Origin: Arthrobacter sp. Hiyo8
GTDB taxonomy: Bacteria > Actinomycetota > Actinomycetes > Actinomycetales > Micrococcaceae
Assembly (NCBI GenBank): GCA_001549895.1
Contig: AP014719.1
Location: 1-64,000 of the forward strand
Direction: 5' to 3'
Length of the DNA: 64,000 nt
Shown piece by piece: positions 30,392 to 40,452 of the stretch. The notes beneath the pieces are model-generated. The model was not told the DNA's origin. It ran no database searches and saw nothing but the letters and a program-made list of their open reading frames with translations. Position 1 is the first letter of the stretch. Each line of letters begins with the position of its first letter. The translations under genes were made by a program, and so were the position numbers.

Positions 30392-31237
30392 ATGGAACCC
30401 GGTGAGTCATGGGCCTACCGCGGCCGAGGTGTCGACCCCCTGGTGGAAGTGCGCGTCGTGCGCCAGGGAACGCAGAAGCCTGCGAGGGTCTTGGTGCGCT
30501 TCGTCTCCGACGAGTTCGAGGGCAAAGAGGAATGGGTTCCACCGGCCGCCTCAAGGTGCTGTGGAGCCAAGCTGCGGAATTCCAGGCCCGCGAAGAGCGC
30601 TGGGCACGAATGAGCGCAGCCGGCCCGGCTGGGAAGATCCTAGAGAGGACGCCGCCAGCGAGATCTTCGACGAGTATGTGGACACCGAACTCGCCACCGT
30701 CAACTACCGGCGCGGGGCTTCGATCACGGTCAAGCAGCCGGAGGCGCTGGCTGCGCTGCTGGGTCTTCGGGTCGAACAGCTGACCGACCACCCGGAGGCC
30801 TTCACGGAAGACGGGACGGTCGTCGCGCCCTGGCCGGCTACCGAGCTCGTCGCCCGCGCCGTCGCCAAGCAGAACGCGGAGAAGATCCTCCAGCGAGTGC
30901 AGAATGAGGAGAAGCAGGCGCGGTATGCCGCTATCCACGGTAAGCACCAGTGGAGAGGACGGCGGACGACTATATCTCACCCGAGATCTCCGAAGAGGTC
31001 GACCGCGAATTTTCCGCGCCGATCCGTGCCGTGCTGAGATCTTGGTGCGGGGCTGAGAACGTCGAGAGATTCGACGAGCTGATCGAGCTGCGCAAAGAGA
31101 TCAAGCGAGTCGGTGACGTCGCCCAGAACGCCATCAACGCTCTGCGCGCCCATGGTCACCAGGCGCTTGCCTCCCAGTTTGAGAGCGAACTGGGCACTCC
31201 GGTCGAGATACTCCGTGTCGACCAACCACATAGGTGA
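30392..31237 (+). CDS. Uncharacterised protein (frameshifts)
   Basis: Starts ATG 30392, 7 bp after the nuclease gene, so probably in its operon. Blocks: ESWAYRGRGVDPLVEVRVV, RVLVRFVSDEFEGKEEWVPP, EEIFDEYVDTELATVNYRRG-like helix, ALLGLRVEQLTDHPEAFTED and EVDREFSAPIRAVLRSW with WCGAENVERFDELIELRKEI. Frame changes near 30545, 30635 and 30960. About 280 residues. I do not recognise the family; small RNA- or DNA-binding parts are possible but unproven. Confidence 0.55.
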
Positions 31238-31239
31238 AC

Positions 31240-32622
31240 TCAACTCCCGGCGTCGTCTACTGGGGGAGGAGGACGCCATACGCTCATCCCGCGAGGCATG
31301 AAGGCCTCCAGATCGCTGTCCTTGATCTGCTCCGGCGTGACGTAGGCCAGATCCGTCGGGCGGAGCAGGGGATCGTTTAAATCGGCCTCTGATCTCGTCC
31401 ACGCCGCCCATTGATGGGCCTGGAGCGCCGGCTCGGCATCGTCCATGGCATCGGCCAGGCGGTCGATCCTGTCTGCGTAGCGGCGGAGGTCCCTGCCCGG
31501 CGGGAGGCGGCGAGCTGATCGTCGAGCCGGCGGCGGTTCAAGTCAGTCACGTGGAGCTGTCTCGCCCGCTCGAGTGCCTGTTCCCACGCCTGACGGCGTT
31601 CAATGTGCTCGCGCTCTTTACGTGTGCACTGTTCGATTGTCTCCACCGTGGACTGCTCGACGTAAGCAAAGAGGCCCGGCAGCCGGTCAGCGAGGCTCCA
31701 TCGTTTCCGATCCGCCCATGAGACAGGGGAGTGGCGCGAACCGGTCCGGATCACCAGCTTGCCCGAGCGGACCTTTTGTACAGTCGACCGAACCCGCTGC
31801 CAATCGTACTTTGCTTCCTTGAGCTCGTCCTCGTTCATCACGGGCCGGTTTTCGTACTCCTCAAACATGGAGAAGCCGGTGGCAATCCCCTCCACGCTGA
31901 TCTGGAAGGTCGGGTTGTTGTTGGGACGCAGGCTGAACTCGTAGCCTCGTCGGCCGCACTCGTCCGCGATGGCCTGCAGCACCAGCAGGCCCGCCCGCGC
32001 GACTCCGCGACGTCGAGAAGCCCGGGGCGCTCGTCCCGCAGCGTCCGCACCGTCTCGTGGACGATCTCCAGTGTGGTGGGGACAGGTATGGGCGGAAGCT
32101 TCACCGCACTCTGACCGGCCTCATCACGCGAGATCAGGCGGATCACCAGGTCGCCACGATCACGGCCTGTGTGGCGCAGCAAGTAGCCCCCAGGTACCGC
32201 GCCGTCTGAAATCGCCCTCCTGATCGCCCGGCGGTAGTAGGCGCGCGTGTCCGGCGCAGGATCGGGGATGGTCAGAACCCCGTCGCCGACCTGGAGCTCG
32301 GCGATGAGGGCGGCCGTAGAGAGCTCGACAGCCGCACGGCGCTTCTTGGACTGTTCCGCATCCCCGGGCGTGAGTCCTGACCATCGGGATCCGGCGGGTA
32401 CTGACGACGCTCTAGATAGTAGCGGCCGCCTTCGGTCACCTGCGCCGACCATGAGTTTCGGCGACGGTCTACTGTGACCAGGCCCCGATCGGCCAGTGCG
32501 TAAGTGGTGCGTTTGTAGGAGTGGTCCTCCCACCTCCCGTCCGGGCACCCGTCGACCACCCACTTCAGGACCTCCATCTGGCGATCCGACAATGGTTGGT
32601 AGCGGTTGACCATGTGAACCAT
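31240..32622 (-). CDS. Uncharacterised protein with N-terminal winged-helix-like region (frameshifts)
   Basis: About 460 residues from ATG 32622. The first 70 residues look like a winged helix (LSDRQMEVLKWVVDGCPDG, TTYALADRGLVTVDRRRNSW, VTEGGRYYLERRQYP). The middle has LSTAALIAELQVGDGVLTIP and YYRRAIRRAISDG; later DLVIRLISRDEAG, ECGRRGYEFSLRPNNNPTFQ and a coiled helix RKEREHIERRQAWEQAL. Frame changes near 32400, 31985 and 31500. Convergent with the previous gene with 2 bp between them. Family unknown to me. Confidence 0.55.
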
Positions 32623-32758
32623 TGTCTCGGGGGAGGTGTGCAGGAGCTAGACAGGTTGCGAGGACAACGCGACGAGGGAGGAACGGCTGATCCCCTCGGC
32701 TCGGGCACCCCTGCGGCGAGTTACGTAGTCAGTCCGGGTTCACTCCTAGAGTGTCTTC

Positions 32759-33182
32759 ATGACCGGTCACATGTATGTCTGGCTCCCTGAGCGCCATCTC
32801 GGCGTCGCCGCGACGCTGTCGCACGCCGACGAGCTAATCGGGTAGGTCGCCGAGCTGCCCTTCGACTACCAGACCCAGCCTGACGGCGTACTCCAGAGCT
32901 GACAGAGCTGCCTACGGGCCGGTTCAGCCGAACCGTTGTCGAACGCGTGGCTCCAATTCCGCGCAAGGTGCCGTTGCTCGTGGCCGACGCGTTGGTGGCG
33001 CTGCGGGTCGTACTCGAGCACATGCCCTTTTCCGAGGCCGAGTTCTTGGACGGCGCGCCACTGGACGAGACGGCCGCCAAGCTGGTTGAGATGCCCGCGT
33101 CAGACAGCTTCGAGAAGTTCGAGGAGTGGAAGAAGAAGCAACTCCGCAGCAGTACGCCGTCACCGTGCGCCGCGTTATGTAG
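32759..33182 (+). pseudogene. Degraded hypothetical gene
   Basis: MTGHMYVWLPERHLGVAATL begins at 32759, but a stop follows within 30 codons. The later block VAPIPRKVPLLVADALVALR, EFLDGAPLDETAAKLVEMP and FEKFEEWKKKQ is read in another frame and ends early. Other actinobacterial proteins of this type continue further, so this looks truncated beyond simple sequencing error. Confidence 0.45.
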
Positions 33183-33364
33183 CCCTTCGTGCGTCTTCGG
33201 CTTTCATCGATCCCGGTGAAACGTCCGTCGACCCGCACGGCTTTCGACCGCAAGACCGGAGCCACCATCCCGTCTGCCATTTGGCGGGATGAACCTGCTA
33301 GGGGGGACCATGGCCGTATCGGACGCGCCGGGGCGCTTGGGATGGACTCGCCGTCTCAACCGGC

Positions 33365-35029
33365 CTACACCAAGGCTCCCGTGGCGCACGTCTCCAGATG
33401 TGCTTCGACTTCCTCGGGCGACGAAAACTCAGCGTGGATCCCAGGCCACCAGCGGCTTGGCTTGGCCTGATATGGCCCGTACATCCCGTCCGCCATCTTC
33501 ACTCTCGTCACCAAGAGGCCGTGGCGCGCGCGGGAGAGCATGACTAGCAGCACCCGCTGTTCCTCCGTCAGAGCCGCCCCCTGGCTGTTTCGCTTGCCCG
33601 GCAGATGCCCTTCTTCCAGGCCGACGACGAACACCCAGTCGAACTGCTGGCCTTTCCCAGTGTGCGCGTTGAGCAGGTGAACGCCAGGGCCGATGGTCTG
33701 CTTGGGGTCCGAGACCCTGATCGACCTCACCGCCTCTCGGGCCGTGGTGGCGTCGCTCTGCTCCAAGGTGTTGAAAGCGTCGTCGATCAGCTCGCGAGCA
33801 TCGATGTCGGCGGCGTCAACGGCGTCGAGAACCGCGACTCTTGCGTCCGCGATGCTCGCTCCGGGCGGAAGCGTGGCGACAGTCGACTGGATGAGAGCAA
33901 CGATCCCCGGATCGTCGATCGCGAGGTCCCATCGACGGACCGAGAAGCTCGTCTCTCCCGCGAGGGCCTTGTCAATCGCTTCCCTGCGCCACGCGGCGCG
34001 GGTGATGATTCCGACGGATGCTTCCGGACTCCGGTTCAGGATCGCTCCCACCAGTCGCGTCAGCAGTTTTGCTTCCGACGCACGGTTCTGGAGAACTAGA
34101 GCGGCAGTGCAGCCTCTGCTCGGCCACTGCTCTGGTTGCGCGGAGGTCAGGCTCGAGCCCGGATCGACCAGTTCGCTGACCGAGTTCACCGCCTCCAGCA
34201 CCTTCGGGGAAGAACGGTAGGACTCATGCAGCCTTATCGGCTGTCCACACGCCTTTCGGATCGCGGCCTCGACTTCCGCTGGCGCGGCTCCGGCCCACGA
34301 GTAGATGCCCTGGAGCGGATCGCCAGCGAACGTCCGCCGCGAGGTGCAGCTCAGCAGAGCGAGATCGAGCTGCTGCATCGAGAGGTCCTGGAACTCATCC
34401 ACCAGCACAGCGCCGAAGTGGGTCTGGTAAAGCCGTGCGACCGCTGGAACGCGGAGAAGGCGCTGCGCATGCCGCAAAACGTCATCGTAGTGGAGCTGAT
34501 TCGCCTCCTGGCGCGCACGTTCTACCTTGTCGGCGAGTTCTCGCTCAGGCCCGGGCCGGTACTGCTGAACGGCCGTTAGCACCTCGGCATCGGAGAGCGG
34601 GTTTCGCTTGATCTCGCTCAGGATGCGCTCGGCGTCGTACATCGCTGAACCGCCTCCGGCAGCCTCCATGGCCTTTCGCACGGTGCTGGTTTTCGGCAGC
34701 TCCAGGCTCTCCATGTCGAGGCCAATGGTTCCGCCGTGCGCGAGGACGACCTGCGTAGCGAACCCGTGGAGGTTCCGGACTACGATCTGCCGCTGTGTTC
34801 GTGCATGGCCTAGTACGGATCGGAGACGTTCTTCGAGGTTCGAACGCGCCCTCTTAGTGAAAGTCAGCGCGAGCACGCGCTGGTTCTTCTCTAGCGAGTT
34901 GATCTGATGGGCGGCACGATGCGCGAGGACCTCGGTCTTGCCACAGCCTGGCGGTGCGACGATCAGCAAATGGTCATCATCGGATGTCGCCGCATCGAGC
35001 TGTTCCCGGCTCAAGGTGAAGCCGGTCAC
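33365..35029 (-). CDS. gajB: Gabija protein GajB, UvrD-like helicase
   Basis: Intact 554-residue superfamily 1 helicase/NTPase of the Gabija anti-phage system. Walker A is APPGCGKT (residues 25-32), motif Ia FTKRARSNLEERL, Walker B VLVDEFQDLS, motif III RRTFAGDPLQGIYSWAGA (Q and W), motif IV ESYRSSPKVLEAV, motif V NAHTGKGQQFDWVFVVGLE and motif VI VLLVMLSRARHGLLVT. Its GTG start overlaps the GajA stop by 4 bases, so the pair is coupled. In known Gabija, GajB senses DNA ends or nucleotide depletion and works with the GajA nuclease. Slightly longer than the type protein (about 494 residues). Confidence 0.9.
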   Translation of the reverse strand: MTGFTLSREQLDAATSDDDHLLIVAPPGCGKTEVLAHRAAHQINSLEKNQRVLALTFTKRARSNLEERLRSVLGHARTQRQIVVRNLHGFATQVVLAHGGTIGLDMESLELPKTSTVRKAMEAAGGGSAMYDAERILSEIKRNPLSDAEVLTAVQQYRPGPERELADKVERARQEANQLHYDDVLRHAQRLLRVPAVARLYQTHFGAVLVDEFQDLSMQQLDLALLSCTSRRTFAGDPLQGIYSWAGAAPAEVEAAIRKACGQPIRLHESYRSSPKVLEAVNSVSELVDPGSSLTSAQPEQWPSRGCTAALVLQNRASEAKLLTRLVGAILNRSPEASVGIITRAAWRREAIDKALAGETSFSVRRWDLAIDDPGIVALIQSTVATLPPGASIADARVAVLDAVDAADIDARELIDDAFNTLEQSDATTAREAVRSIRVSDPKQTIGPGVHLLNAHTGKGQQFDWVFVVGLEEGHLPGKRNSQGAALTEEQRVLLVMLSRARHGLLVTRVKMADGMYGPYQAKPSRWWPGIHAEFSSPEEVEAHLETCATGALV

Positions 35030-36643
35030 TGCTTGCTCAGCTCATCGAGAGTGCGCAGCAGGCGCGACACGCTGCCGATCTTCTCCGCGGTCTCTGCGGT
35101 CAACACTTCAGCGATACAGGTTGCAGCGTCGACCTTTCCGTTGTTCCTGCAGAACTTCGCCACGGCGTCGGGAGCGAGATCCTCGACCGCTCCGGCAGCC
35201 GCGGCCTGCAATATCCCTTGCTCGCGACAGAACCCGCCGGCGATGAGGGCCTGTGCCGATGCTGGACCGCCGAGAGCTCGGGTGTACTCGTCCTCGAGAT
35301 CGACCGCAGAGATGAACACCTTCTTGTCGACCACCGTATTCCGTTTGCCACCGAAGGCGTTGACCCAGGACCCGCTCTCGTTCTCGTCGACAAGGCCGAG
35401 AAGGGTCGGTCCGAAGCCGTCGGGCCCAAGGAGAGGGAAAACGTTCTTGAACTTGTCAGCACCGTCCAACTCGACGACAACCGCACCGAGCCGATCGAGA
35501 TCGACGCCGAGAACCTCAGCCACTGCTTCCACGATTACCCGGTCGGCATCGCCTTCGACCAGGACCACGAAGCGAGCAGTGAGGGCTTCCAGGAGCCGGG
35601 GAGACCACCAATGTGCTCGAACTTTCTCGACCTTCGACAGTTTCGTGGCTCCGATCTGATGGCACTTTCCATGGCGATCGACTGCGATGACTTCCGAGGG
35701 CTCGAAACGGTGAAGGATGTACGGCGAATGGGTCACGATGACCTTCTGGTTGCCCGCCCCGCTCAGGAGATCCGCAGCTGTTCGCTGGCTGGTTGGGTGC
35801 AAATGGATCTCCGGTTCGTCGATTGCAAGCACGTTGGCAGCACCCTCGGCCAAGTCGAAGAGCGTCATAGACATGAGTTGACGTACACCGTCCGATTGCT
35901 CCATCAACGACACCTGAGCGTCACCACGGTTGAGAAAAATCGACACGTCCTGAAGCACATCGCTGGACGGGTCGGTCACGCTCCGCACTGAAAAATCCTC
36001 GCGGGTAACGCTTCGCGGCATGGCACGGCTGAGGTGCTTCGCGACTCGTTCGAGGAGCTGACCGACCGATTCGTTTCCGGACAGCTGCGCATTGAATTGA
36101 TTGAGCAGAGCCTTCAGCCCGCCTCATTCGTACCCAGATCCGCAGCCGCAAGGAGAGTTCGCACCGGGCTGTGCGCCCCATCCATCATCGACGAGCCTCG
36201 AGTAGCGCGCAGGTAGCGCCAACCGAACTCCTCCAGCTGCTCGCGGCTGGGCCCTCGCTCATGGCCGCTTTCGGGAACCGGCGGCGCACAGTGACCGCTT
36301 CTTCGTCCTCAGGATGAGCCTCAACGATCATTTGCACCCAGAGATACTCACTGACCTGGTCCGATCCGATGCTGATCTCCGAAGGGAACGGGCGACGGTT
36401 CTTGCCTGTGAAATGGGCCCACCAGGCGTTGACTACCAGAGGTTGCTCGAGATCTCGAAGGTCAGCCGGGGTTAGTGACTGATAAAGGCCGGCTGTACTC
36501 GCCCCCAACAGCAGGTTCAGCATGCGCAGGATCGACGATTTGCCGACATCGTTGGCTCCGACGATGACGGCATGTCGACGCACCCCAAGATCCAGATCCT
36601 GGATTCTGCTGTGGTTCTTGATCTCAATTCTGGACAGACGCAT
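35026..36643 (-). CDS. gajA: Gabija protein GajA, OLD-family ATPase/TOPRIM endonuclease (frameshifts)
   Basis: About 539 residues. The N-terminal ABC-type ATPase has MRLSRIEIKNHSRIQDLDLG, Walker A GANDVGKS (29-36), signature region EQSDGVRQLMSMTLFDLAEG and Walker B VLAIDEPEIHLHPTSQ, then VIVTHSPYIL. The C-terminal TOPRIM nuclease domain has FVVLVEGDADRVIVEAV (catalytic Glu), VVELDGADKF and LLGLVDENESGSW. Frame changes lie near 36190 and 36125, repaired by the other frame through NQFNAQLSGNESVGQLL. In Gabija, GajA nicks phage DNA when nucleotides fall. Operon with gajB. Confidence 0.88.
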
Positions 36644-36697
36644 TTTCGGCCCGCTCCTTCAACCCCCGGGAGCGAAACCACAGCTCCAATCAATGTC

Positions 36698-36977
36698 CTA
36701 CGAGTCATATTGAAGCATTCGGACGTGCCTCCTTCGCGGATCGCCGCGAACGACGACGGCACGGGTCTCAATTCCACGTCCAAAGAGAAGCAGGGGCATT
36801 GAAACGCCCTCGAACCGCGCTGCAATCCGACTTTCGAGGACCCGCTTGGAAATCTTCAAGTCGGGCCGCTGATCGGCGATCCTTCAACCGTCTCATCGTA
36901 TTCATGGCCGGCGATGCCTCTGTGAGCATCAGCCGGAACATCAACCTCACTACGAAAAGCTTGCTATCGCCGGCCAT
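36698..36977 (-). CDS. Possible small protein upstream of gajA (one frameshift)
   Basis: A candidate of about 92 residues: MAGDSKLFVVRLMFRLM then, after a frame change near 36865, LESRIAARFEGVSMPLLLFG and RAVVVRGDPRRRHVRMLQYD. It ends 54 bp before gajA on the same strand and could be the first gene of that operon. No family recognised and coding evidence is modest. Confidence 0.3.
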
Positions 36978-36978
36978 G
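36903..36978. repeat. Perfect 13-bp inverted repeat with 50-bp spacer upstream of gajA
   Basis: CATGGCCGGCGAT at 36903-36915 and its exact reverse complement at 36966-36978. It lies about 260 bp upstream of the gajA start. It could be an operator or a chance overlap with coding sequence. Confidence 0.45.
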
Positions 36979-37066
36979 TCGGTGCGCTTTGGAAGGCGTA
37001 CTGCTGCGATCACACGCGGCGAGATGGTGCGCGCGGCGGTGCGTGTTCCCGGGCGACCTGCCGTAA

Positions 37067-37276
37067 GAAAGCCGACGGGGTTCCTGTACCTTTGGTCGGG
37101 CCGGTGCTCTGACGACGGAGGAGCTACGGCTGGCTCATGAGAAGGGCTTGGCTTCGAGAGCCCGCGCCAAGGCGTCGCTGGCCGAGATCGGCACTGAGTT
37201 CGATGATCTGGATGAGGACATGGACGAGCTCGCGGCTTGGATTCAGCGGCTCCTGGATGAGGCATCGGCCGGGTAG
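37067..37276 (+). CDS. Small acidic helical protein (start unclear)
   Basis: The open frame ends LTTEELRLAHEKGLASRARA, then KASLAEIGTEFDDLDEDMDE and LAAWIQRLLDEASAG, strongly helical and acidic. There is no clear start codon in this frame after the stop at 37064, so an upstream frame change or an alternative start is needed. Function unknown. Confidence 0.4.
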   Translation, partial: ESRRGSCTFGRAGALTTEELRLAHEKGLASRARAKASLAEIGTEFDDLDEDMDELAAWIQRLLDEASAG

Positions 37277-37379
37277 TCAATAGTCCTATTGTTCGAGCAC
37301 CGCAGGGCTTTTCGTTATTGACCGTGCAAGGATGTACGAACTGGAAATCCGCCAAAGTCTGAGCGCACACGGAGGTCCC

Positions 37380-38156
37380 ATGGGGGAAGTGACTTACAAC
37401 GCTGAAGCTATCCATGAAAAATTCCACGACCTGGCGGAGCTACGTGCTTTCGCTCGTAAACAGATAGCGCACTGGGACCGCATTCGTCAGGAATCGTTCG
37501 AAATGAAGGCCGAGTATGTCGAGGGTGGTGGACCGATGATCTGGAGCTATACGAACCATGTAGTCGAGCTCATGCGTACTGTCCTCGACCTCTCAGCGCA
37601 GAACCGGATGATCATCGCAGTGCCTTTGATACGCCTTGTCGTTGAGAATGCCATGACCTCGATCTGGCTCTACCTCGAACCGAGCAACGCGAGGGCGGTC
37701 ATCCATGAAGGATTCCGGTTAAGAAAGGCCGCCGTTGAGAACATCATCGAAACCGGGTCAGACAGCGTCGACAAATCTCAAGTGGATGAGATCAAACAAG
37801 TGCTGGACGAGTTCGCCGACTCCGACCTCCCAGGGGGTCGGCACTTTGAACAGCGGTGCCGTCAAATCTTCGACGGGCTGCCTGTCTACTGTTCGTGGCG
37901 GGTGATGAGCTCCTTCAGTCACGCCGGGATGGCAATGGGTGACTTCTATCTCGCGGAGACTGAGACGGCCCCGGGGCTTGCATTCAGGCCTGACGCCGAG
38001 CTCGAATCCCACGAAGCGTGGCTTGGCACCGCGGTCTGCATGCTGCTTGCCTCACTGAAGGCATGCAATGAGATCGATGGCAAAGGAAGTCTACGGGCGC
38101 AGGTGGAGCGCGCGGCGAAGAAAATGGGAATAACCCTGAATTTCGCTGCCGCCTAG
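37380..38156 (+). CDS. Uncharacterised helical protein (DUF5677-like)
   Basis: 258 residues, intact. The ATG at 37380 has GGAGG six bases upstream, better than the ATG at 37332. Mostly helical, with LRAFARKQIAHWDRIRQESF, HVVELMRTVLDLSAQNRM, LIRLVVENAMTSIWLYLEP, FEQRCRQIFDG and WRVMSSFSHAGMAMGDFY. The conserved Arg/Glu and HAG pattern is like DUF5677-type proteins that recur in accessory regions. Function unknown. Confidence 0.7.
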   Translation: MGEVTYNAEAIHEKFHDLAELRAFARKQIAHWDRIRQESFEMKAEYVEGGGPMIWSYTNHVVELMRTVLDLSAQNRMIIAVPLIRLVVENAMTSIWLYLEPSNARAVIHEGFRLRKAAVENIIETGSDSVDKSQVDEIKQVLDEFADSDLPGGRHFEQRCRQIFDGLPVYCSWRVMSSFSHAGMAMGDFYLAETETAPGLAFRPDAELESHEAWLGTAVCMLLASLKACNEIDGKGSLRAQVERAAKKMGITLNFAAA

Positions 38157-38277
38157 TGCATTGCTGACTTTTGCCCGGCCGCTAGATCGGCAAACGAACC
38201 GATCAGACGTCGGCGGTGCCTGTGGAAAAATGAGCCCACGGATTGTCGCGTGAAGATTAGGGCGTCGCTTGGGGACG

Positions 38278-38923
38278 ATGGCTGAACGACGGTTTGCGAG
38301 CCGCGAAGAGTGGGAACTCATGTACCGTCAGGGTCTGAGTACGTCGAGGATCGCTGAGATTTGCAACGTTGACACTCGTGCCGTCAATTGGACTATTGGC
38401 CGCCGGGCGCGGGAGGATCCGACGCTGAAGTCCGAGCACCTGCGCAATGCGCCGCCGCCACGGCATTCTTCGGCTTTGACGCCGCAATGGCTCGCCAGAC
38501 TGCAGGAGTTTACCCAATTCGTGGAGGAGAATGGTTTCCCTCCACGGTCAAGCCCGATGGACCTGGCGGAACGCAATTTGGCTCGGTGGGTCAGGGCCCA
38601 GCGTCGTGCCGCAGGACAAGGCGTCCTGAGCGCTGAACGAGCCGAAGCTTTGGACGCTGTCGGGTCCTGGCGTACGTCCATGCGGGGCATCCGGGATTCG
38701 GACAATTGGACCCGGAACCTATCTTCGCTGGCGGACTATCTTGCCAGGCATGACCGGTTGCCGAGCTACAAAAACCGGGACGATGACGTTGAGCGGAGGC
38801 TTGGCACATGGCTTCATTCCCAGAGGCAGAAAGCCATCAACGGCCAACTGTCCGAACACCGCCGTCGGGAGCTGGACAAAGCAGCGGACGGCTGGAATAC
38901 CTGGCGGCCGCGGCGGGTACTAG
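38278..38923 (+). CDS. Helicase-associated-domain protein with N-terminal HTH (frameshift at 3' end)
   Basis: About 215 residues. The N-terminus REEWELMYRQGLSTSRIAEI is helix-turn-helix-like. Two helicase-associated (HA) repeats follow, each with a Trp-rich pattern: LARLQEFTQFVEENGFPPR with LARWVRAQRRAAGQGVLSAE, and LSSLADYLARHDRLPSYKNR with RLGTWLHSQRQKAINGQLSE. One base change near 38900 would bring in the stop TAG at 38921, shared as CTAG with the convergent gene's stop. Such proteins are common in Arthrobacter; role unknown, possibly DNA-binding. Confidence 0.65.
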
Positions 38924-40209
38924 TCACGAGCCTCCTGCGGCGATTCCGAGCTCCTGGACCGTGCCGCCCGGTGCACGTGATGGGAGAGCCCTTCGCGGTA
39001 TCCGTCCGTGTTTTGCGGCGGGCGTTCGTGATGTGGTTCTCAACGGTCCGTATGCTGACTCCGAGCCGCGAGGCGATCTCCCTGTTGTCCAGATCCCCGG
39101 CCAGCAGGGCGACTTCCGCCTCGCGCTTGGTGAGACCTTGAACCGCGGTTCCGGGAGTCACGACCCTGGTCTGGTCTTCGCGGGAGTATTTTTTGCTGAG
39201 CGACCCGATGGCAGCCTCGGTCCCTTGTGCCGGGCTGAAGTCATCGACGGGGCTCCTCGCGCGTGAGCCGCGGGCCTGGTTCCTGAGGCAGTCGGCGATC
39301 AACGGAGGAAAGACGGACGCAGTGACGGCTCCGTTGGAACCTGCATCCACCGCGAGGAGGCCGCGGTGCTCCAATCGGTCGAGCACGTCAGCTCCGATCG
39401 TGGTGCGATGGTCCAGACGCCAAGAACCGGTGATCGCTATGGTGCGCAATGCGGTGCGCTCATCGCGATCCAGGCCGTAAAGCAGGCCCTCGACGGTGCC
39501 GTGAAGATGTTCGTTCATCAGGGTGTTGCCATTGATGTGCCAGGAGCCGTCCCGGAGTGTGAGCCTTTCGCTCAGCACGGCACTTTCAATGATCCTGGCC
39601 ACGAGACGAGGGTTGCCGCCGGACCACGAAAAGACCCGTGCGACGACGTCATCATCGGCCGGCGCGCCGAGGATTTCCGCGCTGACAGCCTCGACCTGCT
39701 CATAACGGAGGGGCTGGAGCGGGACGGCGATACCGGGCCAACAATCCAAACCAAGCAGAGGCGTGGAACTGAACGGGATATCGCTCATCGTCATGATGAT
39801 GGGCCTCTGCGTGCGTTCCCGGGCGACCTCGATAACAGCCAGAGTCTCGCTGTCCAGGTTTTCGATGCCATCGACAACGATGAACCGGGTCCTTGTTGTG
39901 CCAGCAGCCCCGACAACACGTCGGACAGGCCGACGATGCCCGAAGCCCGGTGGCGCTGCCCCAAGTCCAAGGAGTCGAGGCCGGCAAACGGGAAGCCTTT
40001 GAGGGAACGCATTGCAAAGATGCTGTAAACGTTCGCGCCTCGGTTTTCCAGGTGGTCGACAACCTTCCTTGCCACCGTGGTTCTGCCGCTTCCTGGTGCT
40101 CCGATGACCCGAACACTGAAACCCGGCGGGCAAACTCCAGAATGCGGGTGGTCTCCCGCTCAAACAGCACCGTGATCGCCCCTCCAGATTCCACTGATCC
40201 CAAAACCAC
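38920..40209 (-). CDS. LuxR-family regulator with AAA ATPase domain, shortened (frameshifts)
   Basis: N-terminal STAND/AAA ATPase: Walker A GAPGSGRTTVARKVV after a frame change near 40105, Walker B RFIVVDGIENLDSETLAVIE, sensor-like RPIIMTMSDIPF, and a winged-helix part VFSWSGGNPRLVARIIE. The C-terminal LuxR HTH is LTKREAEVALLAGDLDNREI, then ASRLGVSIRTVENHITNARR. The usual 350-400-residue TPR-like region between the two is nearly absent, giving about 430 residues instead of about 850. A change near 39000 leads to the stop at 38920 (SPQEARD). Start at GTG/ATG 40209. Confidence 0.72.
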
Positions 40210-40452
40210 GGGGTCCTTCAGATGATATGTGCGGGGTAGGGCCGTTGAGTGTCGAAATTATGGAATTAGGTGGCGAACCGGTCCAAATGAGTGGTCGGTG
40301 GTGGCCGCACAGTCTTAACCGGGCAGGGCCAACTCACGTCAGAGGTGCAAAGTCGTGGTCAGACAACAGTCCCGAGCGTGGGGCACCGCGTCGACTTCAA
40401 ACACCAATTCAGTTGTCAACAAACTTCTCGCGGCAACCGCTACCTGACCTGG

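Noticed and set aside
33605..36000. Plus-strand frames opposite gajB and gajA
   Set aside because: They are antisense shadows of the two well-supported Gabija genes.
36768..37427. Long minus-strand frame across the region upstream of gajA
   Set aside because: Most of it lies opposite better-supported plus-strand genes, and its composition is Arg/Pro-rich. Only the 36698-36977 part is kept as a weak candidate.
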